A stretch of DNA of 64,000 nucleotides, taken from the NCBI RefSeq assembly GCF_040436345.1, contig NC_133219.1, positions 20,177,458 to 20,241,457 on the forward strand, written 5' to 3'. This DNA comes from Pagrus major. Taxonomy: Eukaryota > Chordata > Actinopteri > Spariformes > Sparidae. A program made the position numbers and the translations under genes. The notes beneath the pieces are model-generated. The model had not been told where the DNA came from. It saw nothing but the letters and a program-made list of their open reading frames with translations, and made no database searches. This document shows positions 13,601 through 26,900 of this stretch, piece by piece (positions within the stretch are counted from its first letter, which is position 1; every line of letters starts with the position of its first letter).

Positions 13601-14890
13601 CTAAGATATATCAGTTTACTATCTCATAAGGTAAAGAAATTAGGCGAATTCCCATGATTTAAAAGCTAAAACATGAGGAAAAGGATGGCACTTACACTTG
13701 AAAAAGGATTCATGATTATTTTGGTAACACTTTAAAAATGGGAGTAGTTACATCAGAGCAAATAAGGAATGAATCAGGAACAGCTTGATAATTAATGAAT
13801 CGTTAATACTGTACTACTGTATACTGTAGGTCAACTAACAGAGGTGACAGACATGATATCTGTGGCTTTAATAGTGTCTTAAAGACACTGCTGAACAGCA
13901 AATACAGTATATTGGTGTACTGGAAAAACCTTTAGCCTGCAGACTTACTAACACATAATTTGCAAGTCAAGTAGATTGAAGAATAATAGCACAGCGTGGC
14001 GTGCCTTTAGCTGCTTCTCACTAACTATTCATATATTAGAGAGCTCTTGCCTGAAATGTTGGTGATTTAGCTTCTATTTAGCCAGAAAGCAGAAAGCAGA
14101 GGGGGTGGGTAAATCTGGGTGAAGCTTATGAAACAATAAATCCTTCAGAAAGAAAAAAAACACATGATTGATATTGGCAGAGGTGGTAAGAGTAGCCAAA
14201 AACTGTACTCAAGTTAAAGTACTGTTACTTTTTAAAAGCGTAAACTTAAGAGGTGGACATATACCTGTATCATTAATTGCCTATTAAAGCAACATTATGT
14301 AACTTTTTTTAGCTTAAAACAACAGCTTCAAAATCATTGTATCAATTGTTTCTGACCGAACTATCTGCTTTGATTGCCTCCCTATGAGCCTTTGTGGCTC
14401 TACAATCACACTACTATCAGAACTTGAAGGCTTTGTCAGGTTAACATGTTACACATGTGGTGTACTGAGCACAAAACGTTGTGGTTTTTGGGCACACAAC
14501 TGATGCTGTTTTTTTGTTTTTTTCATGGGAGGATAGTCTCCACCCTCATGGTGGCTTCGACAAGTAAGTGAGGTCATCTACAAAAACTTAGTTTGAGGGT
14601 AAAACTCCAAAATGCAAAGATTTTGGTAAGACAATTGATTTCTCATTCCCGTTCATCTATCAACCGCTCTGTCCATACATTTTTTTCCCCCATTTTATCA
14701 TGCAGCCAAAGTTTCTTCCTCTAGTTAGTAAGCCAGTCTAGCAAGCACAAGGTGAACCCCGCTGTTTAAGCATTCAACCCCCAAAACACTGCAGCCATTC
14801 GTAAACAGCAAACAACAGCCTAATTACTTCGGTGACTTATCGAACAGGCTGTGCATCCCAATGAATGGCCTGTAGTAGCATCTCCAGATT

Positions 14891-14963
<73 letters not shown>

Positions 14964-17900
14964 AGACGCTGCTGTATTCGAGGATGATCCGTCTTTTTCG
15001 AAAAGGACAGCTGGCTGGCATGAATGCCCAGAGCGGTACGATGAGCGGACGTGCTGGAGCACAAGTGATTCCTTTGTTTTATTTTTAACACTCCCAGCTC
15101 TGCTCATCCATTTCCCCTTTTTACTCTGTCACCTCTCACTGTTCATGTTTTTCTGCCTCGGCCTTGCTGTTGTCTCTTGTTGTCATGAATATTTTCTTAG
15201 CTTCCTTTTATATTTTTAAAAGTCCCTTTATTTTTTCTATGTTTTCTTGAGCACTTCAGATTGTCACTCAATTTCCTTTCCATTCTCTTTTGTTTTGACC
15301 GGCTGTGATGGTGTGTATGTTGTCTTGTTCAAAAGATTTTTTTTCTGGATTTGCCGAGCGAGGGTTGGACTTGTTGGAAGTGACGCAGGGGGAAGTTTAT
15401 TTTGGACAGACTGCCGCTCCACGTCTGAGTGTTTGGACAGTGCAAGTGTGTGGTTCAGCGTAACAGGCCAATTTTAGCAGCAGGGTCATTGTCAAATTTC
15501 CTCTTCGACTGCACGCCTGCGCTATCGTTCCTGTCATGCGCTCCTCTTGCTCACTCATTCGATCCCTCCCTGAGCTGGTGAAGGCATTTAAGCAAACCAA
15601 AGTGACAGCTGACTTCAGCTCTAATCATATTAAACTGACCACACAAGGTTGCTCTCAGCTATGAGCAATTTTCTCTCTGCATCTGTCTGTTTTCTTATTT
15701 TCTGTCTTTCCTCCTCGCTCTCTCTGTCTTCCTGTCTCTGCCTAATGGAAGGATACCAATCCATGACTCACTGACTTACTCATTCATTAACGTGCGTGCC
15801 AGCCATGTGTGAGCGATATAATGAAAGAAACTGTAAAAACATTATGATCCCTTGTATGCATTCAGAGTCTAGAACTTACAATAAAAACTGACCTTACTTA
15901 TAATAAAAAAAATAACCTTTTATTTGAACCAAGTGGAGCATTATGATATAATAAGTAATGCATTGGTAAATTTGGAAACTAGTTTATTTCATATTGACAC
16001 CTTTTTGTCTTTTATCCTGGGAAAAAAGTTGAAATACAGTATTTCCCATCGTGAAATGTCTCAATCAGGGTTTGCTAGCAGCTCTTACTTGATGTTTAAT
16101 TGGGTTCTCCAGCAAGAATATATGAGATAAATATATTTTACACAGGGCTGAGAAGTGAGCACCTTCTTCCATAGGGCAAAAAAGGTGCTTTGATTATGTT
16201 TCACATAGCAATTGAAGTCAAAAGGTCGGAAAACTGTTTCCTTTTCTTTTGAATGATTCCATTTGTTTGAATTAAAACATTTCCTAGGTCTGTTTCACGT
16301 TAGGCAGAACCGAGATTTAGCCGGTAAATCTTAAATGAATAGAGCAAGAAGATAATGTGATAGCTCTGTCTTTTGTAAATTAAGAGGATGCCATGCTTGT
16401 CTCAGGATGCATTCAATCACAATCCAGAGATGGACATAGAAACAGTCTGTCAATTCTGAATGCAACTGTTGTATTGTTTGTCCAGTAAAACCAATTAGCA
16501 CAGCCGTTTTGTGCACCATGGAGCAAACATCTTATCTTCTGTTAGTGTTATGCTTTGCTGGAAGGAACATTTTGTGGACATTTGAAGATAAAGTGCCAGA
16601 CAGTTCTACCATATGGTCATGATCACACAGTTCTTCAGCTAATCTTTATGCACCGAAAAAATAACCAGAATTCATCCCTGAAAAAGCCTCCCTCATCTGT
16701 CATGTTGTTTGTATTTTCAGATGCCAGTCTGCACAGAAAACGTGTGCATCGGGTCTGTAATGATGCCAAATCAGCAAGTCCACAAACCAGATGAGGTCAG
16801 AAGCAAAGAGGAGCTTCTCCGACTTGCCACTGACTTCATAGACCAGTACTACACCTCCATCAAAAGGTAAGTACAGCCTGTAGCATCTGCAAAGTTAAGT
16901 GTGTTAACAGGTCTCGGGGAGTGCTACTGCATATGTGAAAAAAGTTATATAAAGCCTTTTGTGGCTCCAGAGGAAGCAATAAGTCATGTCACTCAGTGGC
17001 AAGTTGCATTGTGGGTAATGTAGGCACCAGGTTTTGAAAAGGAAAAAGAATACATGGAATAAAAAAGACAAGTTACTGTTAACTGTTAAAAAGTGTAGTC
17101 AGTAATGTAATCACAATAATAATGTAATGTAACTCGATCACTTTCCATTACTTCTGAATTACGTAAGTGCCAAACACATGCAAATAAAGACTAGAGACAA
17201 TAAATATCAATAAGATGACATTTACTTAATCTTAACAACAAGTGGGAATTTTGTATTCCATTTTCGCTCAGGAGCAGACTGTTGTGTGAGTCATCAAGTG
17301 TTATTTTGTGAGTGCCTATGCAAGGTTACAGACTAGTATATCATTATCTTAAATTGTTAGTAATCCTGTCAGTAATCCCCTTTTTTACAGAATATATGTA
17401 ATGTATCTATCTAATCTAAAATAACATTTTTTTTCTGTAACTTTACCTTCTTTTTGTATCCCGATTACATAATCCTGTTACATGTATTCCATTACTCTCG
17501 AAGTGTGATAAAGTGTATTAACATGTCAACATACTGTACATCACAGTGCCAAGTCGGACAAGGAGCCTCAAGGGTAAGATACATCAAACAGCACAGGTGC
17601 TAGGGGTCCAGCCCAGGGTAAACTTGGGCTGGAAGCTGTAAACAACAACCCCTTTTGGTGGCGGTGAAACTGAAGTGAACTAACTGATGTGAAGAATACA
17701 ATCTGGCAGTGACAAAGTGATAGGGCTGAGTATTTTCGGAGCACATCCATGTTCCCAGGGTCCTAAATTCCCCAGATCGGTATTCTGTTCACACAAATTA
17801 ACCCTCTTGGTGTGTTTGGATCAAATAACACTAACCACCTAAACGTAAACCTTCTATTTGTGAGATGAGTTGATTTTTGAGCCTTGCTCTCAACTGATGC

Positions 17901-20900
17901 TTTCAGATTGGCACCTAGACCAACCTACAATCCCAAAGCGTCAGTATTTGATGAGTTTGGAGAACCAAAGGTTTTGTATTACTATCTCACCAATCGAATC
18001 TTTAACCTAACCCTGACTTCATATGGTAACACAGGTGTAACTCCAGTATTTGCAGGGGTCTTGATTATGGAACAAGTTGCAGGTGGTGGAGCTCACACAC
18101 ACACACACACACACACACAGGTTTGGGAGACCATAGATTATTATAAATATTCAAACGCCTACAACATTGGAGCCTCACGAGAAATAACCAAACTCAGACC
18201 ATTAAACAAAATTGGCCAACAGTAAATAAAAAGTGACACCACGGCAGGTGCAACAAGCATTATGGGACTACGTGAATTAAATAACCTGACGCATGAATAA
18301 ATTACCAAGGCAGACAGCACGAACATGTATAATATAACAACACAGCGGTTGCAGCCACCAACACACTTATTCAAGCAAAAAGACAGAGTTTTTGCACAAC
18401 TTGTAGTTCACACACAAAGGTAAGTTGGACTCACCTGTCTGAATGGCCTCATTGAATCTACAAGTTCCATAAGTGCGTTCAGAGGTTGCTGCTGGAGGAT
18501 CCACCTGATAAAACACATCTTAGCATTCAGCACGTTAGTCAAACCCAGAATGCAGCAATTGGGCCACACGTCGCGTGGCTCATTAAGACAGTGATTGTTA
18601 GTCTGGATGCAACAGTCTTAATGCTCAAAGTAATACAAGTAGTCCACACAAAAAAAACACTTTGTCAAAGAAAGGAGAGTAAATGTAATGTGTAACTTCC
18701 CCTGCTGCTCTAGATAAGCTAGTAAGCTAGCCTTGTTTAAGTCCAAAGCCGTCCTCTTCGCCATTCAAGTGTAGACAGTTACTGTAGGTAACTTTTGTTC
18801 CGACAAGAATGTAGCTTCTATCCAAACTAAATTCTTCTTATGACAGACATTTAGACTTTTCAGACACAGTTCCTGCCTAATAGTCGGCAGGTAAACGGCC
18901 AACTTTGGCACTGTGGCAGTTCATGGAACTACAAGTCATCCTTACGAAATGCCACAATTTACATACACCACCACTTGTGTTGTACCGTAGGTGTGCATGT
19001 ATATGTTTTCCTGTCCTATGGTGCCATTGGACCTGTCTTGTCCTTAAAGGTTTGGCTCGAAGGCCCATGTGGACCGGCTGGAGGAGGTGACCAAGGAGAT
19101 TGAAGCTTCAGGAACTTACCAGCTGAAAGACACTGAACTCATTTATGGAGCCAAGCACGCCTGGAGGAACGCTGCCCGATGTGTAGGGAGGATCCAGTGG
19201 TCAAAACTACAGGTGATATACAGTTTAGCTGAAATCATGGCATGGGGCTGGTGCTGCTTTTACTCTTTACATGTTGTTTTTGACAGTTCAACACGTAATG
19301 TGGGTAGTTTTCAAGATGTTCTTACTCAGAGACAGAGTAAAAGACATTTGGTTCTGTCACTTATTTGGCTTTACAACAAAAATATACATACTTTATTCAT
19401 TTTAATGGTATATTTACTTACTAACAAGTCACTGTGCATAAATCTGGCTCTGAGTGTTTATTTCCACGTTTGCTTTCCAGGTTTTTGATGCTAGAGACTG
19501 CACAACAGCTCATGGAATGTACAACTACATCTGTAACCACATCAAGTATGCCACCAACAAAGGCAACCTGAGGTAAACCACACACACACATACACACACA
19601 CACACAACTCTGCTCAACTATTTACTTAGTCTTGTTTCCTTTGTACAACTCTGCATGCGTTCCTCCAACTACACCCGGTCCTCTCCCCATCTGTCACTCC
19701 ATGTTTCTGATCACCCCTCTGCCTGTCTGACTACTCTGACTTGACCCACTGTCCCATCTGTCAGTGTGTGCTCTGTCTCTTAACGCTGTCTCTGACACTA
19801 TCTGCTGCCCGTCTATCCGTCAGTGTCTCAGCACCGATCATTGCCCCGTCGGTGAGGCGGCGGACCTTGCTAACAAGCAGTCATTTGTCAGACCTGCGCA
19901 GCACTTGCTCACTTTTTCTGCCAAGTCCTAATCACATGTGACACCTCATATTTACTGCTTGGATGATGGATAGCTCCTGACTCATTACTACGCTTAGCCC
20001 GGCCCTCAGAAGGACAGCCTGGATACACATGTTGATAAGAGCCAGCGCAACGTCCTGGCTGCGGCTCTCTCGGCCTGGCTGGCTTTAACCTAAATAAACA
20101 CAGACGCAGAAATAAACATAGTGCACAATGGTGCTATTGCAACATGTTGCAATAGTTAGGGAAATATTCTGTCAATGTTACAAAAACAGAGATGATTCTA
20201 AGAGATGGCCTTAAAATGATGCAACAAACAAGATTTTGAGACATCATGTGGATATCATAGTTAATGTGATAATGTGCCTGCAGTGCAGTAAATATTACTG
20301 AAAATGATACATCATAATTATAAAGCTATGAAAATACATGATATCCCTTTTGAATAGGTTGTCAATGAACTAAAAGACAATAAGTTGCTGAATTAGTATA
20401 ATCACAATTATAATGGGTTTATTATTCATAACAAATGGCTTCAGCAATTGTTTACGAACCATCATCTACAAATCATTAGTGCTTATTAGGAACAAATGTT
20501 GGGATGCCAGGTTGCGAAGAATCCTATTAGCTGGTGTTTTTCCTTTCTATTTAGTTACAATGCCATTATAAATATATTGAATGAATATGTGCACATCAGT
20601 TTCTCATCTGAAAATAAGCCATCAGATCTGAAGTCTTGAATGTTTGCATGTCATAAATGGATTTTGGTCCAGATTGTCTGCAGTCCCTATTTTGAAAAAA
20701 AAAGAATTGATCAAGTGATCTAACTGATCAAAGGGAGTTCTCAAAACCTGGGAACTTGTACATGTAATGGCTTGTAACAGTCTATAAAGCATTAGTTAAT
20801 GACTTATTAACCATAATGACGCTGTTAGGTTACACTTAATTCCTTTATAAAGGGTAACATATTTGAAAGTGACATCAATACCAAACTGTTGCTGTACAGG

Positions 20901-23900
20901 AATATGATTATTACAATTATACACCTGGGATCAATTTGGAACTCATGATTCAGTATAATTATTAGCCTATTAATGTTCAATTAGGTAATAAACAACATTC
21001 TTTGCTCTTCATTCTTATAAATGATGTTGTTTACAAGAAGACAGAGAATACTGAAGTCTGATTGTACAGACTATGACTATTGGTTTCACCATTAACGCCA
21101 GTTTTCGGAGCCAAGCTGAGAGACTGTTTCCTGCAGATGTGGACTGCTAGCATCACTGGCCCAGATTCACACCAGCTGCTCTCCCTCTTCAGCGACTTAC
21201 AACCGGCTTAGCAGCATTAACACTTCTGGCCGGTCATGGCATTAAAACGCCACAGGGATGTAGAACAGAACAAAGGTAGTTAAGCTACGAGTCCTTTGAC
21301 ATAACCTAATCAAAAATGCCGTTGGGCACGGATTACATGCACAATGCCAACCATCTGTAAGCAATCTTGACGATTAATGTACTTTTTGTTCATCTAGACC
21401 ATTTAATGCTTTGTTGCAGTATGTGCTGTGATCAACATGCTACTGATCTAAGATATTGCTGTGGCACAGTTCAGGAATCTAATTGTTTTATTCTAAATGT
21501 TTCTCATGATAGTAATAAGCTAGTTTATGTAAATATTTTAAATGTCTATACACATTACTGACATACTTTTTTTTTCTTTTCATTTATTTGATGTTTTACA
21601 GGTCGGCCATCACCATATTTCCTCAGAGGACAGATGGCAAACATGACTTTAGAGTGTGGAACAGTCAGCTCATTCGTTACGCAGGCTACAAACAGCCTGA
21701 CGGAGGGATCGTGGGAGACCCTGCTAATGTTGAATTTACAGAGGTACACAAAAGGAGGTGTATTTTTAGAGGTCAATGAGTTGAAGCTGCAAAACTTCCC
21801 TTCATAAGTTAGCTCACATGCTGCTTTTGGTCACTAGATCTGCATGCAGCTGGGATGGAAAGCTCCAAAGGGGCGTTTTGATGTCCTGCCGCTCCTGCTG
21901 CAAGCCAACGGAAATGACCCTGAGCTGTTCGAGATCCCCGAGGACCTCATCCTGGAGGTGCCAATGACACACCCAAAGTGAGTTATGCCTTCCCGCTTGA
22001 TTATGCATGAAATACAGAGAATCTAGCAAAACAAGAACAGAGGGGACTGCACAAAAAGACATCCACCCCCACACACGTCTCTTAACAACACTTCTTAAAC
22101 AATGGCGTACTTTTTTGCCAAGAAGTCTGATTGGGTTATTGTCACATTCCAACTGCGCTGAATATTCCCAGAAAGCGCAGCTATCCATACTTTATCTGTT
22201 GCTATGCCGGTTTTTGTGGTAACCATGGGGCTTGTTAGTGAGGTTTCGAGCTTCCTCCTTTTTCTTATTCTAATGTGTTTACTTTTCTTTCATGAAAACT
22301 TATCTGACATCGGTAGAAACTGCACAAACGCCACAAAGCCTTTGAGATCTCGAGCGTTAAGCTGCTGTATCTAAAACCCACGATCACAGTCAAGAAATTG
22401 CTATTACCACTACACTAGTTTTCACACATGCAGACACAAATGCAGACAGAGCTATCATTACATTGCTTCACGCCACAGAGAGCATTTCAGAATCCCTTGA
22501 CACACTGATCTCCCTGCCAGACTCCCCCCAAAATTGGCATCTCCTGCTCGATGCCCTGCATCAACTGGCCCTCAGCTCTGGCAGCAGCTTGGCACAGGCG
22601 TGCGACCACCAACAGCGTCTCATCATTATACGAGATTAGACCCAGCTCTGCAAATAACACACTGAAAGCAATGTTATCAATCCCCCTAGAGGGTGCAAGG
22701 AGTGAGTGGGTGGGAGGTATATTGAGGTCCTGTCTGCTCAGTCCAGCACTGAAAAGCTGTCAAAAATGGTTCATTTGTGTTAATGTTGATTTTGGACGCT
22801 CTCCTTTTTAATGACACGTGTCTCAAAAAGACAGGAGCTGCAGCTAACAGTCATTCCCCTGTTTGCTCCGGCCAGGTACGAGTGGTTCAAGGACCTGGAC
22901 CTGAAGTGGTATGGCCTCCCGGCGGTCTCCAGCATGCTGATGGAGATCGGCGGCCTGGAGTTCACGTGCTGCCCCTTCAGTGGCTGGTACATGGGCACGG
23001 AGATTGGCGTGAGGGACTTCTGCGACAGCTCACGTTACAACATTCTGGAGGTAGTTTTTTGTGCCAAAACACATAGAGTCATGCTCCACTGAAGGAATCA
23101 GAGGCACAGACTGACTGAAGCCTCGTGCAGAGAGGAGCATGTGTTGTGTCACCAAATGACCCAATCAGACCGCCATTCTTCCTCTAATTGGGCACACTGA
23201 GGAGAAAGCTAAATGACAGGATTGTCATGAAATCTTTGTGCTTCTTACAAATGCTCTTGGCATAAATTATCCAGTTTTCATTTCAATATTATGCCAAAAT
23301 GTGTATTCATTTATCTGTTTATCTATTTATTTATTCATGCATTTACATATTGTATGGTTATACGTATTTGGAAAGGTAAACGGCATTGTGAGCTACTCAG
23401 TGGTAATAACTGCCTAAATCTCCAAATTCTTTAAGAAGAAACACATATTTTTATGTTGCATATAATCAGAGCAATCAGACTCTCTACTTAGCTTGTATTG
23501 TCCGGACCACTCAGTTAAAACCAGAGTGATCCGAATCTAAAGAGCACTTCAGGGCCCATGGCTGCTGGATTAGATGAATTTGCTTCACAAATGAAGCACG
23601 GACATTGTGCTTGCAGTTCTATTTGCCTGTGCACTGTTCTTTGGGTTTATCTTTTTATTTAGTTTATTTATTTTTTGTTTTGTACCAATTTTTGCATCAG
23701 TTATGTGGCAAATAAGAATACAATTTATTCCCAGCCCTGAACATTATCCACTGGAGTCTTCACTATAATTATATGCAGTTGTTAAAGAAAATGTAGAAAA
23801 TGTTTTTATTTCTTCTTCTTCTTTTTTTGCCGAATGCATGAAACATAGTTGAACATCACACTTGATTTAGAAAGTTTAATAAGAAAAGGACATGACTAAT

Positions 23901-26900
23901 CTTGACATTTTAATTGTTGTCCTATGTAGGAGGTTGCTACCAAGATGGCCTTAGACACCAGGAAGACTTCCTCCCTTTGGAAAGACCAGGCATTGGTGGA
24001 GATCAACATCGCTGTTCTTCACAGCTTCCAGGTAGATATAGTCATCTTGAACCGACAGCACTCACAAGTGACCATGTTTCATGGAGAAAAACATCAAAAC
24101 ATTCATTTAACACCTCATATAGCTCCTGCAGCGTAATATACTACTCGTCTGTACATTTTTAAACTTAGCATGTTCTGCCAAAATCTGACTAAATATGTCT
24201 GTCTCTAGTGCAGATCGCTATTTATGTTTGTCACTCATGAGTTGCCTTCAATGTTAGTACATTGAACTTTTATGATACAACTGCTGTAATTACTGAAGCA
24301 TCAGAGAAAATACCATATTATAGAAAAGGTTCCTGATAAGTGACATTAATGCAAAAGTGCTTTAAACCTGCATTCTTTCATTTTGACTCCACTGGTTTCA
24401 AAACAAGTCAGATTCTATGTAAGCTTATGAGAAAATGACCCTACTTCTCATTTGATTTATTACTTCTGTAAACATTTTCCTCCTGAGTTTATGGTCTTGA
24501 ACGCTAGTTCAAGTCTTTTTCAATACAGCATGATGTTCATTGTGAAGGTAATGGTCCCATTTAGAGTAAAATAGACAACAAATCAGGGTATGCTCGAGAG
24601 TGTGGCTATGGGATTGAAAAGCCTCTACCATGGCATTTCCTTGGGTTCTCAGTCAGATCCAATCAGTATCCTCCCCAGCACCACACTTTCGTACAAACAT
24701 GCTCACTTCTTACTCAGTGGCGATGGCCATATGGCCAAACTCAAAGCCGATGATGGGTTTACACTTGAAAAATACATAAATGAGTGTTTGTGTTTGTGTC
24801 CATTATTTTTAGACATGCAAAGTGACCATAGTAGACCATCACTCAGCCACAGAGTCCTTCATGAAGCACATGGAGAACGAGTACCGGGTGCGAGGTGGCT
24901 GTCCTGGAGACTGGGTGTGGATTGTGCCTCCCATGTCAGGAAGTATCACACCGGTTTTTCACCAAGAAATGCTCAACTACCGCCTCACCCCTTCCTTCGA
25001 GTACCAGGTGACCACTGGCATAATCATAGACATGCACTCATGTTTACAAACTGGGAATCATTATGTAGAGTACCAGTTAATCAGGCACATTAAAGAAAAT
25101 TGCGCGCAGCAAATTGTGAATTGCTTCTTTTTTATACCAAGTCACTCTAGAAAATACTGAATATCGCAGATGATGTCTGAGTATCTTGGAACCTTAAACA
25201 AAGACTGAACTCTAATTTCTTTTCCCATATGCGAAAGCCTGATCCCTGGAATACCCACGTGTGGAAAGGAGTCAATGGGACGCCCACAAAGAAAAGAGCC
25301 ATCGGATTCAAGAAGCTTGCCAAGTGAGTGTGCAGTTGTACAGAAATATTAGAAGAAAGCCATGCTCGGTTTTGTTAAGTGAGTGTTTTCTTTCTTTTCT
25401 TCCTCCAGCATTTATATACTCAAGGTTGAATTGCAGCCCTAAATGTCAACGATAATGTAGTGTAAGATGTGCGTATGATAATCTAGAGCCAAACAAGTAA
25501 TCATGACAAAAGTTAGACACATGGGAAGGAAGCTGGAGTACTCAGCGGTGAAATTCATCCAATCAACCCCTCGGGGAGTAATCAAAGCTTTGTCAGTGGT
25601 TTGTTGGTGTATGCATGCACTCATGCACGCATATGTTCTGCTATTAATGTAATTGCCTCGAGGATATGATAAGCTAGGTAATCACAATTGTCATCCATCC
25701 GCTACCCCGACATAATGTCTGCTGCCTGCTGAAGTGAACCACATTACCCTCAATAACAAATGTTTTACCAGATGTGAGGGAATCTTCTGGTTATGACAGA
25801 GGATTAAAGGTTGCAAACTGTGTCACTGGTCTTTGATTGAATGATTTGATTCGTTGTCTGCTGTTTTTCTGTGCATCTCATTCCCTCCATCCCCCCCTTC
25901 GCCTCTGCAGGGCTGTGAAGTTTTCGGCCAAGCTCATGGGCCAGGCCATGGCCAAGAGGGTGAAAGCCACCATACTGTTTGCCACAGAGACGGGCAAGTC
26001 GCAAGATTATGCCAAAACCCTCTGTCAAATATTCAAGCACGCTTTTGACGCAAAGGTAAGCTTGCTCCTACCTTGCATCATCTTAACCGAGAGTTCAACA
26101 CGAGCTGACCTGTAATTGTGCAGACGCCTAATTGAAAAAATTCAAAGAAACCATTCCTATATCCCTCACCCCACGCCTCTCTGGCTGACGAAGTCAAGCA
26201 GATTCCAGCTGAGCACAGGCGATGAGAGGGTTGAAGAAGAAAGTGTGTCTTTTGTCACATTTTCTTCTTCTCTCATGCAGCAGAGTGCCGCGGGTCGGAA
26301 GCGAGATTTAACCAGCGAAGCGTTGAGCAGAGTGGTAGTTTAAGACAAGATCCTGAAGCACCCCTGGCTGTGCAAATCTGTTTAGAAAAAGAGAGAGAGG
26401 GGGGAAATAAAAGCTCAACATGCTGCTCTCAATCACACACTGTGTGCTTTTCCTCCAGGTCATATCTTATTTTCCCTTCCTGTTTTCCCTGTGTGATCAA
26501 TCATATAAGAACAGATCTGTGCGTGCAAGTGTGTGGATGTGTGTGTCACTGAGAGTGGGTGTCTGTAGATGGATCGCAGGGCAGATGTGAACGCCCGGGG
26601 CAGATTCTTGTTGTTGTGGGGCTAAAGCCTGTTTCCTCTTCACGCCTTGATGTTCCGTGTGTCTTTGTGTGTATGTGAAATGCCAGCGCGTTCCGTGGCA
26701 GACAAACCATCATGATGAGTGGTGTGCATCATGGATGCTCGTTGTGCGGCAGCAGCATATTATCATCTCGTTAGAGGCGAGGACAGAGTGGTCATTACAA
26801 CCTCCTCCTCTGCCAGTGGCTGTGTGTTCAGCCTTGATTTACACGCTCAAGTCATCCGTTGTGTGGAGTGTGTGTGTGCGTGTGTGTGTAGGAGACGAAA

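Larger units (their letters stand above)
13135..16720. other. nos1: nos1 intron after coding exon 3
   Basis: No coding exon seen. Contains a diverged interspersed repeat at about 13431-13700, another at 14286-14620, and a pure TA microsatellite at 14894-14960. Confidence 0.5.

Noticed and set aside
14820-15219. Overlapping + and - frames with poly-(Ile-Tyr)
   Set aside because: Produced by the TA microsatellite; the flanks show no conserved protein.
17884-18225. 113-residue open frame in a nos1 intron
   Set aside because: It runs through a repeat fragment and a CA microsatellite and has no recognised domain.
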